Below are positions 44,840-54,682 of a stretch of 64,000 nt of DNA, one piece after another. The stretch is taken from the NCBI RefSeq assembly GCF_001953055.1, contig NZ_CP019044.1:1426001-1490000 (forward strand), in the 5' to 3' direction. The translations under genes and the position numbers were made by a program. Numbering within the stretch: the stretch's first letter is position 1; every line of letters begins with the position of its first letter. The stretch comes from Salaquimonas pukyongi (lineage in GTDB: Bacteria > Pseudomonadota > Alphaproteobacteria > Rhizobiales > Rhizobiaceae). The notes under the pieces are model-generated. The model was given only the letters and a program-made list of their open reading frames with translations. It made no database searches and was not told where the DNA came from.

Positions 44840-46001
44840 CGCAGCACCCAAAGACAATTCGATGGAAGAGATACTGGCTTCCATCCGCCGGATTATCAGT
44901 TCGGACAGCGAGGAGGGCGCGGCGCCGCAAACGCCGCCGGAACCGGCAAAAGGCAAACCGGTTCAGCCGGCTGCTGAAAGCAAGGCTGCGACAGCGGCGG
45001 CGGATACACCGCCCGCTTCACCACAGGAAGGTCATACACCCATCCAGCCGGCCGCCGGGCAGGAAGCCGGTTCCGGCACCTTTGCCGGCCTTGCCCAGCA
45101 ATTGCGCGGAACGAAGGGCCTTGAAGGCGAAGCCAAGGCAGACGGCCATGAGTCTGCGCCCGGTGCAAGTCAGAATGAAACCACCGACGTGAAAGCAGCC
45201 AGTGCAACGGCAGCTGAAAAACCGGACAGCAAAGTGGCCGAAACCACATCGGATGCTGCATCTGACAGCGGTGCACGGAGCCTTGCCGATCTGGCCAAAT
45301 CGATCAACAGGAAAATCGATGCGGTTGCCACAAAGGATGTGGAGGCAAGCGTTGCATCCAAGCAAACGCCTGAGAGCGGCGGCGACAAGGCAGCGCAGGG
45401 CGATGAACCACGCTTGGAAAATACAGGTCCCAATCCGGCCTCCGCCGGGAGCCTGTCGGAACTTGCCCAGTCGCTTCAGGCCCGGGCGCAAGGGACTGCG
45501 GCACAACCGGCCACGCCCGAAGGCAACGCTGAAGAAGCTTCCAACAACGGCGTTTCCGGCGCCAAACCGCCGCAGGCAGCCCCCACGGCGCCCAAGACCA
45601 CCATTGCTGCCACGGGGGATGGCTTAACGGAGGAAGCGGGCGAGACCGCAGAATCCGGCCAGTCTGCCGGCAAAGCACCCAAAGCTGCCATACTGGCATC
45701 CAACCTTGCACAGATGGGCGGGGACAAGCCGGAGGAATTCCGGGAAGCACTGGTTTCCCCTTCCACCCAGCAGGCGGTTTCCGGCTCCATGGACCGGTTG
45801 AAACAGGCAGTGTCCGGCCTTGACCAGGCACGGGTTGAAGCCGTGTTGCGCCCGCTGCTCCGTGAATGGCTGGATGACAACCTTCCGCGCCTGGTGGAGC
45901 GCATGGTGCAACAGGAAATCGACCGCATTGTCGATGATGCAGGCGAAAGCGGTGCGGATCAATCGCCTCAAGATGCGCCGCAGCAGGCAAAATCTGCCTG
46001 A
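44832..46001 (+). CDS. popZ: PopZ-like polar organizing protein (DUF2497)
   Basis: A 389-residue protein with PopZ architecture. A short N-terminal helix, SMEEILASIRRIISSDSEE, is the partner-binding segment. A long acidic, Pro/Ala-rich disordered linker (about 30-270) contains three small SLADLAKS/SLSELAQS-like islands. A C-terminal DUF2497 oligomerisation region (RPLLREWLDDNLPRLVERMVQQEIDRI) follows. PopZ forms a polar scaffold that tethers the chromosome origin; in Agrobacterium-type cells it marks the growing pole. The linker is longer than in Caulobacter PopZ (177 residues in total). The ATG at 44832 is chosen from the conserved N-terminus. Confidence 0.9.
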   Translation: MGDAAPKDNSMEEILASIRRIISSDSEEGAAPQTPPEPAKGKPVQPAAESKAATAAADTPPASPQEGHTPIQPAAGQEAGSGTFAGLAQQLRGTKGLEGEAKADGHESAPGASQNETTDVKAASATAAEKPDSKVAETTSDAASDSGARSLADLAKSINRKIDAVATKDVEASVASKQTPESGGDKAAQGDEPRLENTGPNPASAGSLSELAQSLQARAQGTAAQPATPEGNAEEASNNGVSGAKPPQAAPTAPKTTIAATGDGLTEEAGETAESGQSAGKAPKAAILASNLAQMGGDKPEEFREALVSPSTQQAVSGSMDRLKQAVSGLDQARVEAVLRPLLREWLDDNLPRLVERMVQQEIDRIVDDAGESGADQSPQDAPQQAKSA

Positions 46002-46031
46002 ACAACCGGTTTGCAGCGTTGTCAGACAAAG

Positions 46032-46075
46032 AACGGCGATCAAGCTCCGGCAGGTGCGGGAGTTTGATCGCCGTT
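46032..46075 (+). terminator. Strong hairpin between popZ and valS
   Basis: AACGGCGATCAA (46032-46043) and TTGATCGCCGTT (46064-46075) pair perfectly over 12 bases. The stem can continue inward through GCTCC/GGAGT with one G-T pair, giving about 17 pairs. There is no following T-run, so it may be a Rho-assisted terminator, an RNA stabiliser or a leader element for valS, which starts 125 bases later. Confidence 0.5.
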
Positions 46076-46199
46076 ACGTTTGCCGTACCTTTTCAGCGCA
46101 GCGTCAAGCCCTTGCTGCCGGTTGACTTGGCCAGCGCCATGGCATTACACCCGGCATCAATTCTGTTCGCCTTTTCAAGGCTCAAACCGCCGGACCATC

Positions 46200-49111
46200 A
46201 TGCTGGACAAGACTTACGATGCGGCAAGCGCCGAACCGCGCATTGCTGCCAAATGGGACGAGACCAATGCCTTTGCCGCAGGGGCCGGAGCCGGCGAGGG
46301 CGCCGAGCCCTATTGCATTGTCATTCCCCCGCCAAACGTTACCGGCTCGCTGCACATGGGCCATGCCCTCAACAACACGCTGCAGGACATTCTGATCCGC
46401 TTTGAACGCATGCGCGGAAAGGACGTTTTGTGGCAGCCGGGCATGGATCACGCCGGCATCGCCACCCAGATGGTGGTGGAACGCCAGCTGGCCGAGCGCC
46501 AGCAGCCCGACCGCCGTGAAATGGGACGCGACAAGTTCGTTGACCGCGTATGGGAGTGGAAAAGCGAGTCGGGCGGCCTGATATTCAACCAGCTCAAGCG
46601 GCTGGGCGCTTCCTGTGACTGGTCGCGCGAGCGCTTCACCATGGATGAAGGGCTTTCAAAAGCCGTGCTGGAGGTTTTCGTCCGGCTGTATGATGAAGGG
46701 CTGATCTATCGCGGCAAACGCCTCGTCAACTGGGATCCGAAATTCGAGACCGCCATATCCGACCTTGAGGTGGAAAACATCGAGGTCGACGGCCACATGT
46801 GGCACTTCAAGTATCCGCTGGCCGCCGATCCAAAAACCGGAAAACGCCAAACCTACGAATATGTCGAGAAGGATGCGGACGGAAACGTTACCCTGCGTGA
46901 AACACGCGACTATATTTCCATCGCCACCACACGCCCCGAAACCATGCTGGGAGACGGCGCGGTTGCCGTGCATCCTTCCGACGAGCGCTACGCGCCCATC
47001 ATCGGCAAGCTTTGCGAAATCCCTGTGGGACCAAAAGAGCACCGGCGGCAGATTCCCATCATTGTCGATGACTATCCCGATCCGGATTTTGGTTCCGGTG
47101 CGGTGAAGATTACCGGCGCGCACGATTTCAACGACTATGAGGTCGCCCGCCGCAACAACATTCCGCTGTACCGGCTGATGGACACCAGGGCCGCCATGCG
47201 CAACGATGGCGAACCCTATGCTGCAGAAGCCGCCAAGGCGATGGAACTGATCGGCAACAGCGCCGAAGGAGGTGGCGAGCCGGACGCGGACTATGTCGAC
47301 AAAATAAATCTGGTTCCCGACCAATATCGAGGTCTCGACCGTTTCGAGGCGCGCAAGCGCGTCATTGCGGACATCGACGCTGAAGGGCTGATGATCAAGG
47401 TCGAGGAAAAGCGCATCATGCAGCCTTTCGGGGACCGTTCCCATGTGGTGGTCGAGCCCATGCTGACCGACCAGTGGTTTGCCGATGCGGCAACCCTGGC
47501 CAAGCCGGCCATCGCATCGGTAAGGGAGGGACGCACCCGCTTTGTGCCCGAGAGCTGGGAAAAGACCTATTTCCAGTGGATGGAGAACATCCAGCCCTGG
47601 TGCATCTCCCGCCAGCTATGGTGGGGCCACCGCATTCCCGCCTGGTACGGACCCGATGGTCAGGTGTTCGTGGCCAAGAGCGAGGAGGAGGCGCTTGACG
47701 AAGCGGTCAACCATTATCTCGCCCATGAAGGCCCGTGGAAGGCCTGGGTCGAGGAGCGGATGAACGACTTCAAGCCGGGTGAAATCCTCAAACAGGACGA
47801 GGACGTTCTCGATACCTGGTTTTCCTCGGCGCTCTGGCCGTTTTCCACCCTGGGCTGGCCCGACGAAACCCCGAACTCGACCGCTATTACCAGACCGATG
47901 TACTGGTTACCGGTTTCGACATCATCTTTTTCTGGGTGGCCCGGATGATGATGATGGGCCTGCATTTCATGAAGGATGATGAAGGCGACCCGCTGGAGCC
48001 CTTCCACACGGTCTATGTCCACGCTTTGGTGCGCGACAAGCACGGCGCGAAAATGTCCAAGTCCAAGGGCAATGTCATCGACCCGCTGGAACTGATCGAT
48101 AAATATGGCGCAGATGCCCTGCGCTTCACCCTGGCGATCATGGCGGCCCAGGGCAGGGATGTGAAACTCGATCCCGACCGCATCGCCGGCTATCGCAATT
48201 TCGGAACCAAGCTATGGAACGCAACCCGCTTTGCCGAAATGAATGGCGCAGTTCACGGCGGCAGGTTCGATCCCGAGGGTGTCAAATTGACCGTCAACCG
48301 GTGGATTTTGGCCGAACTGTCCAGAACGGTTGCCGATGTAACCGCAGGCATCGAAAAATACCGCTTCAACGATGCGGCAAACGTGGCCTACAAGTTCGTC
48401 TGGAACACGCTGTGCGACTGGTATGTGGAACTGCTGAAACCGGTCTTTGCCGGCGGGGATGGAGACGCGAAGGCCGAAGCACAGGAATGCATCGGCCATG
48501 TGCTGGATGAAACGTTCAAGCTGCTTCATCCCTTCATGCCGTTCATGACCGAGGAGTTGTGGAGCAAGACCGCCCAGCGCAACAGCCTGCTGTGCCACGC
48601 AGAATGGCCGCAGGCGGGCAAGATCGATGAAGCGGCAGCCGATGAAATCAACTGGCTGGTCTCGCTGATCTCCGAAATCCGTTCGGTGCGCGCGGAAATG
48701 GGCATCAAGCCGGGCGCCCACCTGCCGCTGGTGGTGGTTGATGGGGACGCGACAACCCGCGAACACGTCGCCCGCCACGAACCGGCATTGCACCGCCTGG
48801 CGCGTGTCGAGCCGGTGGAGTTTGCATCCGAAGCGCCAAAGGGAGCAGCCCAGATCGTGCTTTCCGGCGCGCTTTACTGTCTGCCGCTTGCCGGCGCTGT
48901 GGACCAGTCGGCGGAAACCGAACGGCTCGAAAAGGAAATCGGCAAGCTTGATGGCGAGATCAGGCGGCTTGAAGGCAAGCTCGGCAATGAGAAGTTTGTC
49001 GCCAACGCGCCCGAGGCGGTGGTCGCCGAGGAACGCGAAAAGCTGTCGGGCTATCGTGAACAGCGCGAGAAAACCGTTGCCGCGCTGGAGCGCATCCGCC
49101 AGGCATCCTGA
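46200..49111 (+). CDS. valS: Valine-tRNA ligase, frameshifted as read
   Basis: Charges tRNA-Val. The class I HIGH motif is [14 protein letters not shown] and KMSKS is [10 protein letters not shown]; an editing domain, the anticodon-binding domain and the C-terminal coiled coil ([22 protein letters not shown]) are all present. The frame breaks at about 47873: the sequence reads CCCCGAACTC where CCCCGGAACTC is needed for [18 protein letters not shown]. With one G restored the protein is 970 residues, a normal length. A truly broken valS would be lethal, so a sequencing or assembly error is likely. Confidence 0.93.
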
Positions 49112-49132
49112 CCCAAGGCAAAGGAAATCAAC

Positions 49133-49528
49133 ATGATGCTTCAAAACGCAAGACGCACCATCGCCCTTGTAGCCCCGGCTGTGGCTGCAGGCGTCCTTTT
49201 TTCCGCCCCGGCATCGGCCAGCGACTATCAGGAATCCTATGACCGCCTGTGCAACAAGATGAAGTCCTGCGCCATGTCCCAGATGGAAGATGCCGAAGGC
49301 ATGAGCGAGGACATGAAGGCCATGGTGATGAATTCGCTCAACTCCATGTGCAAGAGCATTGAAGTGGGCTTTGGCACCGCGCTCGTCTATCAGGACCTGT
49401 TAAGCTCCGCCGCTCAATGCATGGATTCGATGGCCGAACAAAGCTGCGAATCGCTGCAGGGCAGCGATGGCGACAAAACCCCGCAATGCGTGGAATTCCG
49501 TCAAAAGGCGGAAAAATACGAGCAATAA
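49133..49528 (+). CDS. Small secreted cysteine-rich protein, unknown
   Basis: A 131-residue protein with a signal peptide (LVAPAVAAGVLFSAPASA-SD). The mature part of about 100 residues is helical, methionine-rich and carries six cysteines (LCNKMKSC, MCKS, QCMD, SCES, QCVE), enough for three disulfides. No family recognised. It follows valS by 21 bases and may be co-transcribed. The Met/Cys content leaves metal binding or redox sensing as open possibilities, without direct evidence. Confidence 0.78.
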   Translation: MMLQNARRTIALVAPAVAAGVLFSAPASASDYQESYDRLCNKMKSCAMSQMEDAEGMSEDMKAMVMNSLNSMCKSIEVGFGTALVYQDLLSSAAQCMDSMAEQSCESLQGSDGDKTPQCVEFRQKAEKYEQ

Positions 49529-49590
49529 CGGCCCATTTGCCCGCAAAACCCGGTCAATCGCGCCTGTTTTCCCCCATTGGCGGCGGATTT

Positions 49591-49613
49591 TGTTGCCCTT
49601 AAGCAACAGTTAA
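49591..49613. promoter_or_regulatory. Candidate CtrA site with overlapping inverted repeat upstream of fadL-type gene
   Basis: TTAA, GCAACAG, TTAA at 49599-49613 is an exact TTAA-N7-TTAA match. It overlaps an inverted repeat TGTTGC (49591-49596) and GCAACA (49603-49608). It lies about 117 bases upstream of the porin ATG, a reasonable promoter distance. Binding is inferred from the motif only. Confidence 0.45.
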
Positions 49614-49729
49614 GATTTCAAACGCGGATCGCTGACGTAAACGTCAAAATTCGCTTGCGAAAGCGGCTGATTTCGTTTGGATAGGCTAACTGGAGATTTT
49701 TCGGGATTCACCCTGGGGGGCATACCAAA

Positions 49730-50854
49730 ATGAAAATGCAAGCCAAAACCACCCTTGCGGCACTCTCTCTTGCGCTGATGGCCACCACGGCCCATGCGGG
49801 GGGATTGGACCGTACCACCTACACACCGCACATTCTGTTTGAACAGGGCAAGGTGTACATCGAAGGCTCGTTTGCACGGGTTTATCCGGATGTGGACGGC
49901 GATCTCAACGTTGGCCCGATCAATGGAGTTGACGATATCAGTCCAAATTACGGATTGATGTCAGCTGGCATAAAGATGGACGTTACGGATCGCGTAGCGG
50001 TAGCATTCCAGACATTTGAGGCGGTGGGATCAGACATTGACTATAGTGGCGCTGGCAACTTTTACGTCCCACTAACGGCTTCCTTAAGTGGTCGCGCTTA
50101 TACAGGTACGGTTAAAGTTGATATCACTGACAACATTTCACTCTTTGGCGGTTTCAAACATATAGTTGCGGGCGGAGATGCGACAGCTATTACGCCGAGC
50201 CTATCTGCTGGCGCGGACGTGTGGGATTTCGATACCGGTCACGGTACCGGCTACATTGCGGGTATCGCTTACTCGATTCCCGATATTGCTCTTCGCGTAT
50301 CGCTGACTTACGAGTCAGCCTTCGACATTGATCTGGATACTACCGTCACCGGCAATGCGTTGGGGCCAACATCTGGCACCACAACTGCTACAATTCCTGA
50401 AGCTTGGGAATTGTATTTTCAGACCGGGATTGCGCCTGGCACCCTGCTGTTCGGCAGCGTTCGCCACACATCTTGGAGCGGTGCCAACATTCAGCTAATG
50501 AATACCTCCCAGCCCGGCGTTGGTAATCCTGATGCATTCGCTCTTACAGACTTTTCAGACAGTCTGACTTGGAAACTGGGTGTCGGAAAGCAGCTTACCG
50601 ACCGCCTGAGCATGTCGGTTAGTGGAACGTATGAAGATGGCAGTGGAAAGCCTAGCACCTTGCAGCCCGTTGATGGTAAAGTCACGCTTGGCTTGGGCGC
50701 CAAATACAAGCTGACGGAAAACATCGAACTGTCTGCTGGTGTCAGCCACACTTGGCTGGGCGACAACGAAACAGACACCGGACAGGCTGTTGAAGCCCAG
50801 TTCGAAGACAACCACGCCTGGGCCTTTGGCACCAAGATCGCGCTGCGCTTCTAA
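49730..50854 (+). CDS. OmpP1/FadL/TodX family outer membrane transporter
   Basis: A 374-residue outer-membrane beta-barrel for hydrophobic substrates. The signal peptide (LAALSLALMATTAHA-GG) is followed by alternating beta-strand segments and a C-terminal strand ending in phenylalanine (WAFGTKIALRF), the usual assembly signal. The ligand (fatty acids, aromatics) cannot be read. Base use is unusual: hand-counted 60-base lines within 50041-50340 are about 38-52% G+C, well below neighbouring genes, while the two ends look native. This suggests recombination of the surface-exposed part. A bidirectional terminator follows. Confidence 0.88.
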   Translation: MKMQAKTTLAALSLALMATTAHAGGLDRTTYTPHILFEQGKVYIEGSFARVYPDVDGDLNVGPINGVDDISPNYGLMSAGIKMDVTDRVAVAFQTFEAVGSDIDYSGAGNFYVPLTASLSGRAYTGTVKVDITDNISLFGGFKHIVAGGDATAITPSLSAGADVWDFDTGHGTGYIAGIAYSIPDIALRVSLTYESAFDIDLDTTVTGNALGPTSGTTTATIPEAWELYFQTGIAPGTLLFGSVRHTSWSGANIQLMNTSQPGVGNPDAFALTDFSDSLTWKLGVGKQLTDRLSMSVSGTYEDGSGKPSTLQPVDGKVTLGLGAKYKLTENIELSAGVSHTWLGDNETDTGQAVEAQFEDNHAWAFGTKIALRF

Positions 50855-50878
50855 GCCAGCCTGATTATACAAAAATTC

Positions 50879-50918
50879 AAAAGCCGCCCTTGGAAGTTCC
50901 AATGGGCGGCTTTTTTTT
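50879..50918 (+). terminator. Bidirectional intrinsic terminator after fadL-type gene
   Basis: AAAAGCCGCCC (50879-50889) pairs with GGGCGGCTTTT (50904-50914), with a 14-base loop and a run of eight T ending at 50918. Read on the other strand the stem is followed by TTTTGAATTTTT, so it can also end transcription of the convergent methyltransferase gene. Confidence 0.92.
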
Positions 50919-50979
50919 ATCATGCAGCCGGCTGCACATTGCCATTTTTCATAGAGGCTTGATCGTGAAGCTGCAGCCT

Positions 50980-51633
50980 TCACCCCTTCCGGTGCACGAA
51001 GACCCAGCCGGTGGAGCCTTCGACATTCTCAAGATGCGCGCCGTGTTCCTTGCTGATCAGCGTCAACTCGCCGGCTTTCTCCAGTGCATCCAGCTTGGCC
51101 GGAAAACTGCCTTCCTCGTAATAATGGTCGTTAAGACCGATAACGAGAAGCCCGCCGGATCCCAGCACGCGCAGGATGTCGTCAATCGCATCGGGCCGGA
51201 CATGGCCGAAGGAAAAGACGCCGACACAGGCGGCCGCGCCATACTGGCCATCGCCCGCATCAAGGGGAGGGGTGTTCAGATCGGCCTCGAACAGCCGACG
51301 GTAGACGCCGGTGGCCTTCGCCTTTGCCAGCATTTCAGGTGACAGGTCACAGCCGTCGAGGGTTGTAAATCCCGCATCCGCCAGCGCCTTGCCTGAAAGC
51401 CCGGTACCGCAGCCCACATCAAGAACCGGCGCATTGGTTTCCAGCCCGGCCGCCTTCAGCGCCGCCGCGCAGCGCTGCGGCTGGCGGTAACCCTTTTCCT
51501 TGCCGATTTCCAGATCATAGACATCTGCCCACTCGGCATAGTGCTGCCGGGTTTCGTCGGTCGTCTTCAGGTCATATGCCTTTTCGAAATAGCGCTTGTC
51601 TGCCGCCGCTTTCGGTCTGTCCTGCCCGCTCAC
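50980..51633 (-). CDS. Class I SAM-dependent methyltransferase
   Basis: A 217-residue methyltransferase with motif I VLDVGCGTGLSGKALA, the acidic post-I motif GCDLSPEMLAKA and YGAAACVGVFSFGHV. The opening region (ADKRYFEKAYDLKTTDETRQHYAEWADVYD) is typical of Williams-Beuren-like or small-molecule methyltransferases. The acceptor is unknown. The GTG at 51633 is chosen because GGAGGCAG lies just upstream; the open frame continues further upstream without similarity. Confidence 0.85.
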   Translation of the reverse strand: MSGQDRPKAAADKRYFEKAYDLKTTDETRQHYAEWADVYDLEIGKEKGYRQPQRCAAALKAAGLETNAPVLDVGCGTGLSGKALADAGFTTLDGCDLSPEMLAKAKATGVYRRLFEADLNTPPLDAGDGQYGAAACVGVFSFGHVRPDAIDDILRVLGSGGLLVIGLNDHYYEEGSFPAKLDALEKAGELTLISKEHGAHLENVEGSTGWVFVHRKG

Positions 51634-51985
51634 GTCTGCCTCCTTCCCTCTCCGATCCGTGCCGCAGTGAACGAAAATCGTTGCCCTTTTGCAACATCTT
51701 CCTGCCGATTGTCCCTGGCCGGTCGCTGCAGGGCAGTCCCGCCCGGCTTTGCCCCTATTGCGCCACATTGCGGCAGGACAGAGCAGGGCAGGAAATCCGT
51801 GATTTTTCCGGCCTGACGGCCCGGCACCTGCAAATCCTGTTCCGGATAAGATTTTGGAAACCGGGATTGCATAGCGTGCGTTCAGACTTGCCTGATCGGA
51901 AATAAAATCCGAAAACGGCGGTTTGTCGGGTGCGGCGGCGCAGATTGCGCGCAGCCTGCGCGAAAGTCAGTAGCTGGGGATCATC
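51634..51985. other. 352-bp divergent intergenic region before ilvD
   Basis: No gene seen. It contains the divergent promoters of the methyltransferase and ilvD. Features noticed are an inverted repeat TCGGA-N7-TCCGA near 51896-51912 and the palindrome CGCGCAG-C-CTGCGCG at 51948-51962. A short AT-rich stretch lies near 51898-51915. Confidence 0.5.
51948..51962. promoter_or_regulatory. 15-bp palindrome in the ilvD leader
   Basis: CGCGCAG-C-CTGCGCG is a perfect inverted repeat with a single central base, ending 23 bases before the ilvD ATG. The spacing suits an operator or leader structure. No leader peptide rich in Ile, Leu or Val codons was seen. Confidence 0.35.
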
Positions 51986-53788
51986 ATGGCAACAAGAAGC
52001 AAGGCCGCCACAGGCGGCAACACGCATGCAGGGGATGCAATGAGCGGCGAAAACACCGGCTCGAAAGGCGCCAGCCGTTTCGACAAGTCGAAATTGCCGA
52101 GCCGCCACACCACGGTGGGGCCGTCCAGGGCGCCCCATCGCTCCTATCTTTATGCCATGGGGCTTTCTTCCGACGAGATCGCCCAGCCGCTGGTCGGCGT
52201 TGCCTCCTGCTGGAACGAGGCCGCTCCCTGCAACATCGCCCTGATGCGCCAGGCCCAGGTGGTCAAGAAAGGCGTTGCGGCCGGGCACGGCACCCCGCGC
52301 GAATTTTGTACCATCACCGTTACCGACGGCATCGCCATGGGCCACCAGGGCATGAAGTCCTCGTTGGTCTCCCGCGACGTTATTGCCGATTCGGTTGAAC
52401 TGACCATGCGCGGCCACTGTTATGACGCGCTGGTCGGCCTTGCCGGCTGCGACAAGTCGCTGCCCGGCATGATGATGGCCATGGTGCGCCTCAACGTGCC
52501 ATCGATCTTCATCTATGGCGGATCGATCCTGCCGGGTTCCTTCAAGGGCCGCCAGGTTACGGTTCAGGACGTGTTCGAGGCAGTCGGCCGCCATTCCGTT
52601 GGCGAGATGAGCAATGAGGATCTCGACGAACTGGAGCAGGTCGCCTGTCCGTCGGCCGGTTCCTGCGGGGCGCAGTTCACCGCCAACACCATGGCGACCG
52701 TGGCCGAAGCCATCGGCCTTTCGCTGCCCTATAGCTGCGGGGCGCCCGCGCCATACGAAATCCGCGACAAGTTCTGTTATGCTGCCGGCGAACAGGTGAT
52801 GGACCTGATTGCCTCAAACATTCGCCCGCGCGATATCGTTACCCGCAAGGCGCTGGAAAACGCTGCTGCCGTGGTGGCCGCTTCCGGCGGTTCGACCAAT
52901 GGCGCGCTACACCTGCCGGCGATCGCCCATGAATGCGGCATCAAGTTCGACCTGTTTGACGTTGCCGAAATCTTTAAGAAAACGCCCTATGTTGCCGATC
53001 TGAAGCCCGGTGGAAAATACGTCGCCAAGGACATGTTCGAGGTTGGCGGCATTCCGCTTTTGATGAAAACCCTGCTCGATCACGGTTTCCTTCATGGCGA
53101 TTGTATGACGGTCACTGGCCGCACTTTGGCCGAAAACATGTCGCATGTTTCCTGGAACGGTGAGCAGGATGTGGTGCGTCCCGCCAACGACCCGATCACC
53201 AAGACCGGCGGTGTCGTCGGACTGAAGGGCAACCTGGCGCAGGAAGGCGCCATCGTGAAGGTCGCAGGCATGCAGACGCTGAAGTTTTCAGGTCCCGCGC
53301 GCTGCTTTGATTCAGAAGAGGCCGCGTTCGAAGCGGTCCAGAAGCGTGAGTACAAGGAAGGCGAAGTGCTTGTCATCCGATATGAAGGCCCCAAGGGCGG
53401 CCCCGGCATGCGCGAAATGCTGGCAACCACTGCAGCGCTCTATGGCCAGGGCATGGGCGACAAGGTGGCGCTGATCACCGATGGGCGCTTTTCCGGTGCC
53501 ACGCGCGGCTTCTGCATCGGCCATGTGGGCCCGGAAGCAGCTGTTGGCGGTCCGATCGGCCTGCTGAGGGATGGCGACATCATCGAGATCGACGCCGTTG
53601 AAGGAACGCTTGATGTGCGATTGAGCGAGGAGGAACTCGCCGAACGCGCCAAAAACTGGAAACCGCGCCGCCACGACTATCAGTCCGGCGCATTGTGGAA
53701 ATACGCCCAGACGGTCGGCACCGCGCAATATGGTGCCGTGACCCATCCGGGCGGAGAAGAAGAAACGCATTGTTATGCTGACATCTGA
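51986..53788 (+). CDS. ilvD: Dihydroxy-acid dehydratase
   Basis: Iron-sulfur enzyme of branched-chain amino acid and pantothenate synthesis, converting 2,3-dihydroxy acids to 2-oxo acids. The 600 residues carry cluster-binding and catalytic blocks [26 protein letters not shown] and [16 protein letters not shown]. The C-terminal [19 protein letters not shown] block is intact. The N-terminal 30 residues are not conserved, so a start at the ATG near 52040 is possible. The exoR start overlaps its end by 14 bases. Confidence 0.95.
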   Translation: MATRSKAATGGNTHAGDAMSGENTGSKGASRFDKSKLPSRHTTVGPSRAPHRSYLYAMGLSSDEIAQPLVGVASCWNEAAPCNIALMRQAQVVKKGVAAGHGTPREFCTITVTDGIAMGHQGMKSSLVSRDVIADSVELTMRGHCYDALVGLAGCDKSLPGMMMAMVRLNVPSIFIYGGSILPGSFKGRQVTVQDVFEAVGRHSVGEMSNEDLDELEQVACPSAGSCGAQFTANTMATVAEAIGLSLPYSCGAPAPYEIRDKFCYAAGEQVMDLIASNIRPRDIVTRKALENAAAVVAASGGSTNGALHLPAIAHECGIKFDLFDVAEIFKKTPYVADLKPGGKYVAKDMFEVGGIPLLMKTLLDHGFLHGDCMTVTGRTLAENMSHVSWNGEQDVVRPANDPITKTGGVVGLKGNLAQEGAIVKVAGMQTLKFSGPARCFDSEEAAFEAVQKREYKEGEVLVIRYEGPKGGPGMREMLATTAALYGQGMGDKVALITDGRFSGATRGFCIGHVGPEAAVGGPIGLLRDGDIIEIDAVEGTLDVRLSEEELAERAKNWKPRRHDYQSGALWKYAQTVGTAQYGAVTHPGGEEETHCYADI

Positions 53789-54602
53789 AGTATCGCGTAA
53801 GGTCCGCACCACGCTTGTCGCAGCAGCCGTGCTTGCTGCGGGGGCGGCCCTGCCGTCCGTCGAGATGGCAGGCAGCGCTTATGCGTTCGATCCCTCCAAG
53901 GTCTTCAAGGAGGAAAAGCCCTCGGTGCGCGATATTTTCCGCTTCTATCTGAAAAAGAAGAAGGAAGGCGACACCGAAGAGGCGATGGATGTGCTGGAAT
54001 ACGCTGCCGATCAGGGCAACCAGACCGCCCAGTGGAAACTCGGCAAGATGTATGAGGCCGGCGACACCGTGCCGCGCGATGCGGCAAAAGCCTTTCACTT
54101 CTACAAGCAGATCGCCGACAATTACGGCGAAGCGCGCCCCAACACGCCGGAATGGGCAATTACCGGCAAGGCCATGGTGGCGCTCGGCCATTACTATTCG
54201 CAAGGCCTGCCGGAAGCCGGCATCATCCAGGACGGCAATGAGGCGCGGGTGATGTATACCACCGCGGCGATGTATTTCCGCGATCCCGATGGCCAGTTCG
54301 AACTGGCCAAACTGCTGCTTGAAGGCGAAAGCAGCCCGGAAGAGGCCCGCCAGGCAATCCGCATGCTGCAGCTTGCCCGCCAGAAAGGCCATGTGGGCGC
54401 CCTGGCGCTGCTCGGTCATGCACTGGTTGAGGGCGAATACGTTCAGCAGGATGTGGTGCGCGGCCTGACCATGCTGACAAAAGCCAATGAGGGCGCGACG
54501 CCGCAAATGCGGGGCTGGATTGCCGAATTGCAGCAAAGCGCCTTTGCCCTTGCCAGCGTCGAACAGCGCCAGCAGGCAATTGCCAGAATTCAGGCAGACT
54601 GA
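53775..54602 (+). CDS. exoR: ExoR-like periplasmic Sel1-repeat regulator
   Basis: A 275-residue exported Sel1-repeat protein. The signal peptide ([26 protein letters not shown]) is followed by Sel1-like helical repeats ([88 protein letters not shown]). In Sinorhizobium, ExoR holds the ExoS kinase of the ExoS-ChvI system inactive in the periplasm and is degraded in response to acid or host signals, controlling exopolysaccharide, motility and invasion. The ExoS and ChvI genes are not in this window. It overlaps ilvD by 14 bases. Confidence 0.85.
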   Translation: MLTSEVSRKVRTTLVAAAVLAAGAALPSVEMAGSAYAFDPSKVFKEEKPSVRDIFRFYLKKKKEGDTEEAMDVLEYAADQGNQTAQWKLGKMYEAGDTVPRDAAKAFHFYKQIADNYGEARPNTPEWAITGKAMVALGHYYSQGLPEAGIIQDGNEARVMYTTAAMYFRDPDGQFELAKLLLEGESSPEEARQAIRMLQLARQKGHVGALALLGHALVEGEYVQQDVVRGLTMLTKANEGATPQMRGWIAELQQSAFALASVEQRQQAIARIQAD

Positions 54603-54634
54603 GCGCCAGCCCGATTGGGTACCCAACCAGGCGC
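54603..54634 (+). terminator. Possible hairpin after exoR
   Basis: GCGCC (54603-54607) and GGCGC (54630-54634) enclose a perfect 12-base palindrome TTGGGTACCCAA (54615-54626), starting directly after the exoR stop and ahead of a convergent gene. There is no T-run, so this is a weak terminator call. Confidence 0.35.
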
Positions 54635-54682
54635 ACGCAAACCCTCTTTCACATCAATTGAATTTTGAGCGTTGCCTGCAGG

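Noticed and set aside
47700-48000. Programmed ribosomal frameshift in valS.
   Set aside because: No slippery heptamer or downstream pseudoknot was seen, and the missing G fits the pattern of single-base losses in nearby genes.
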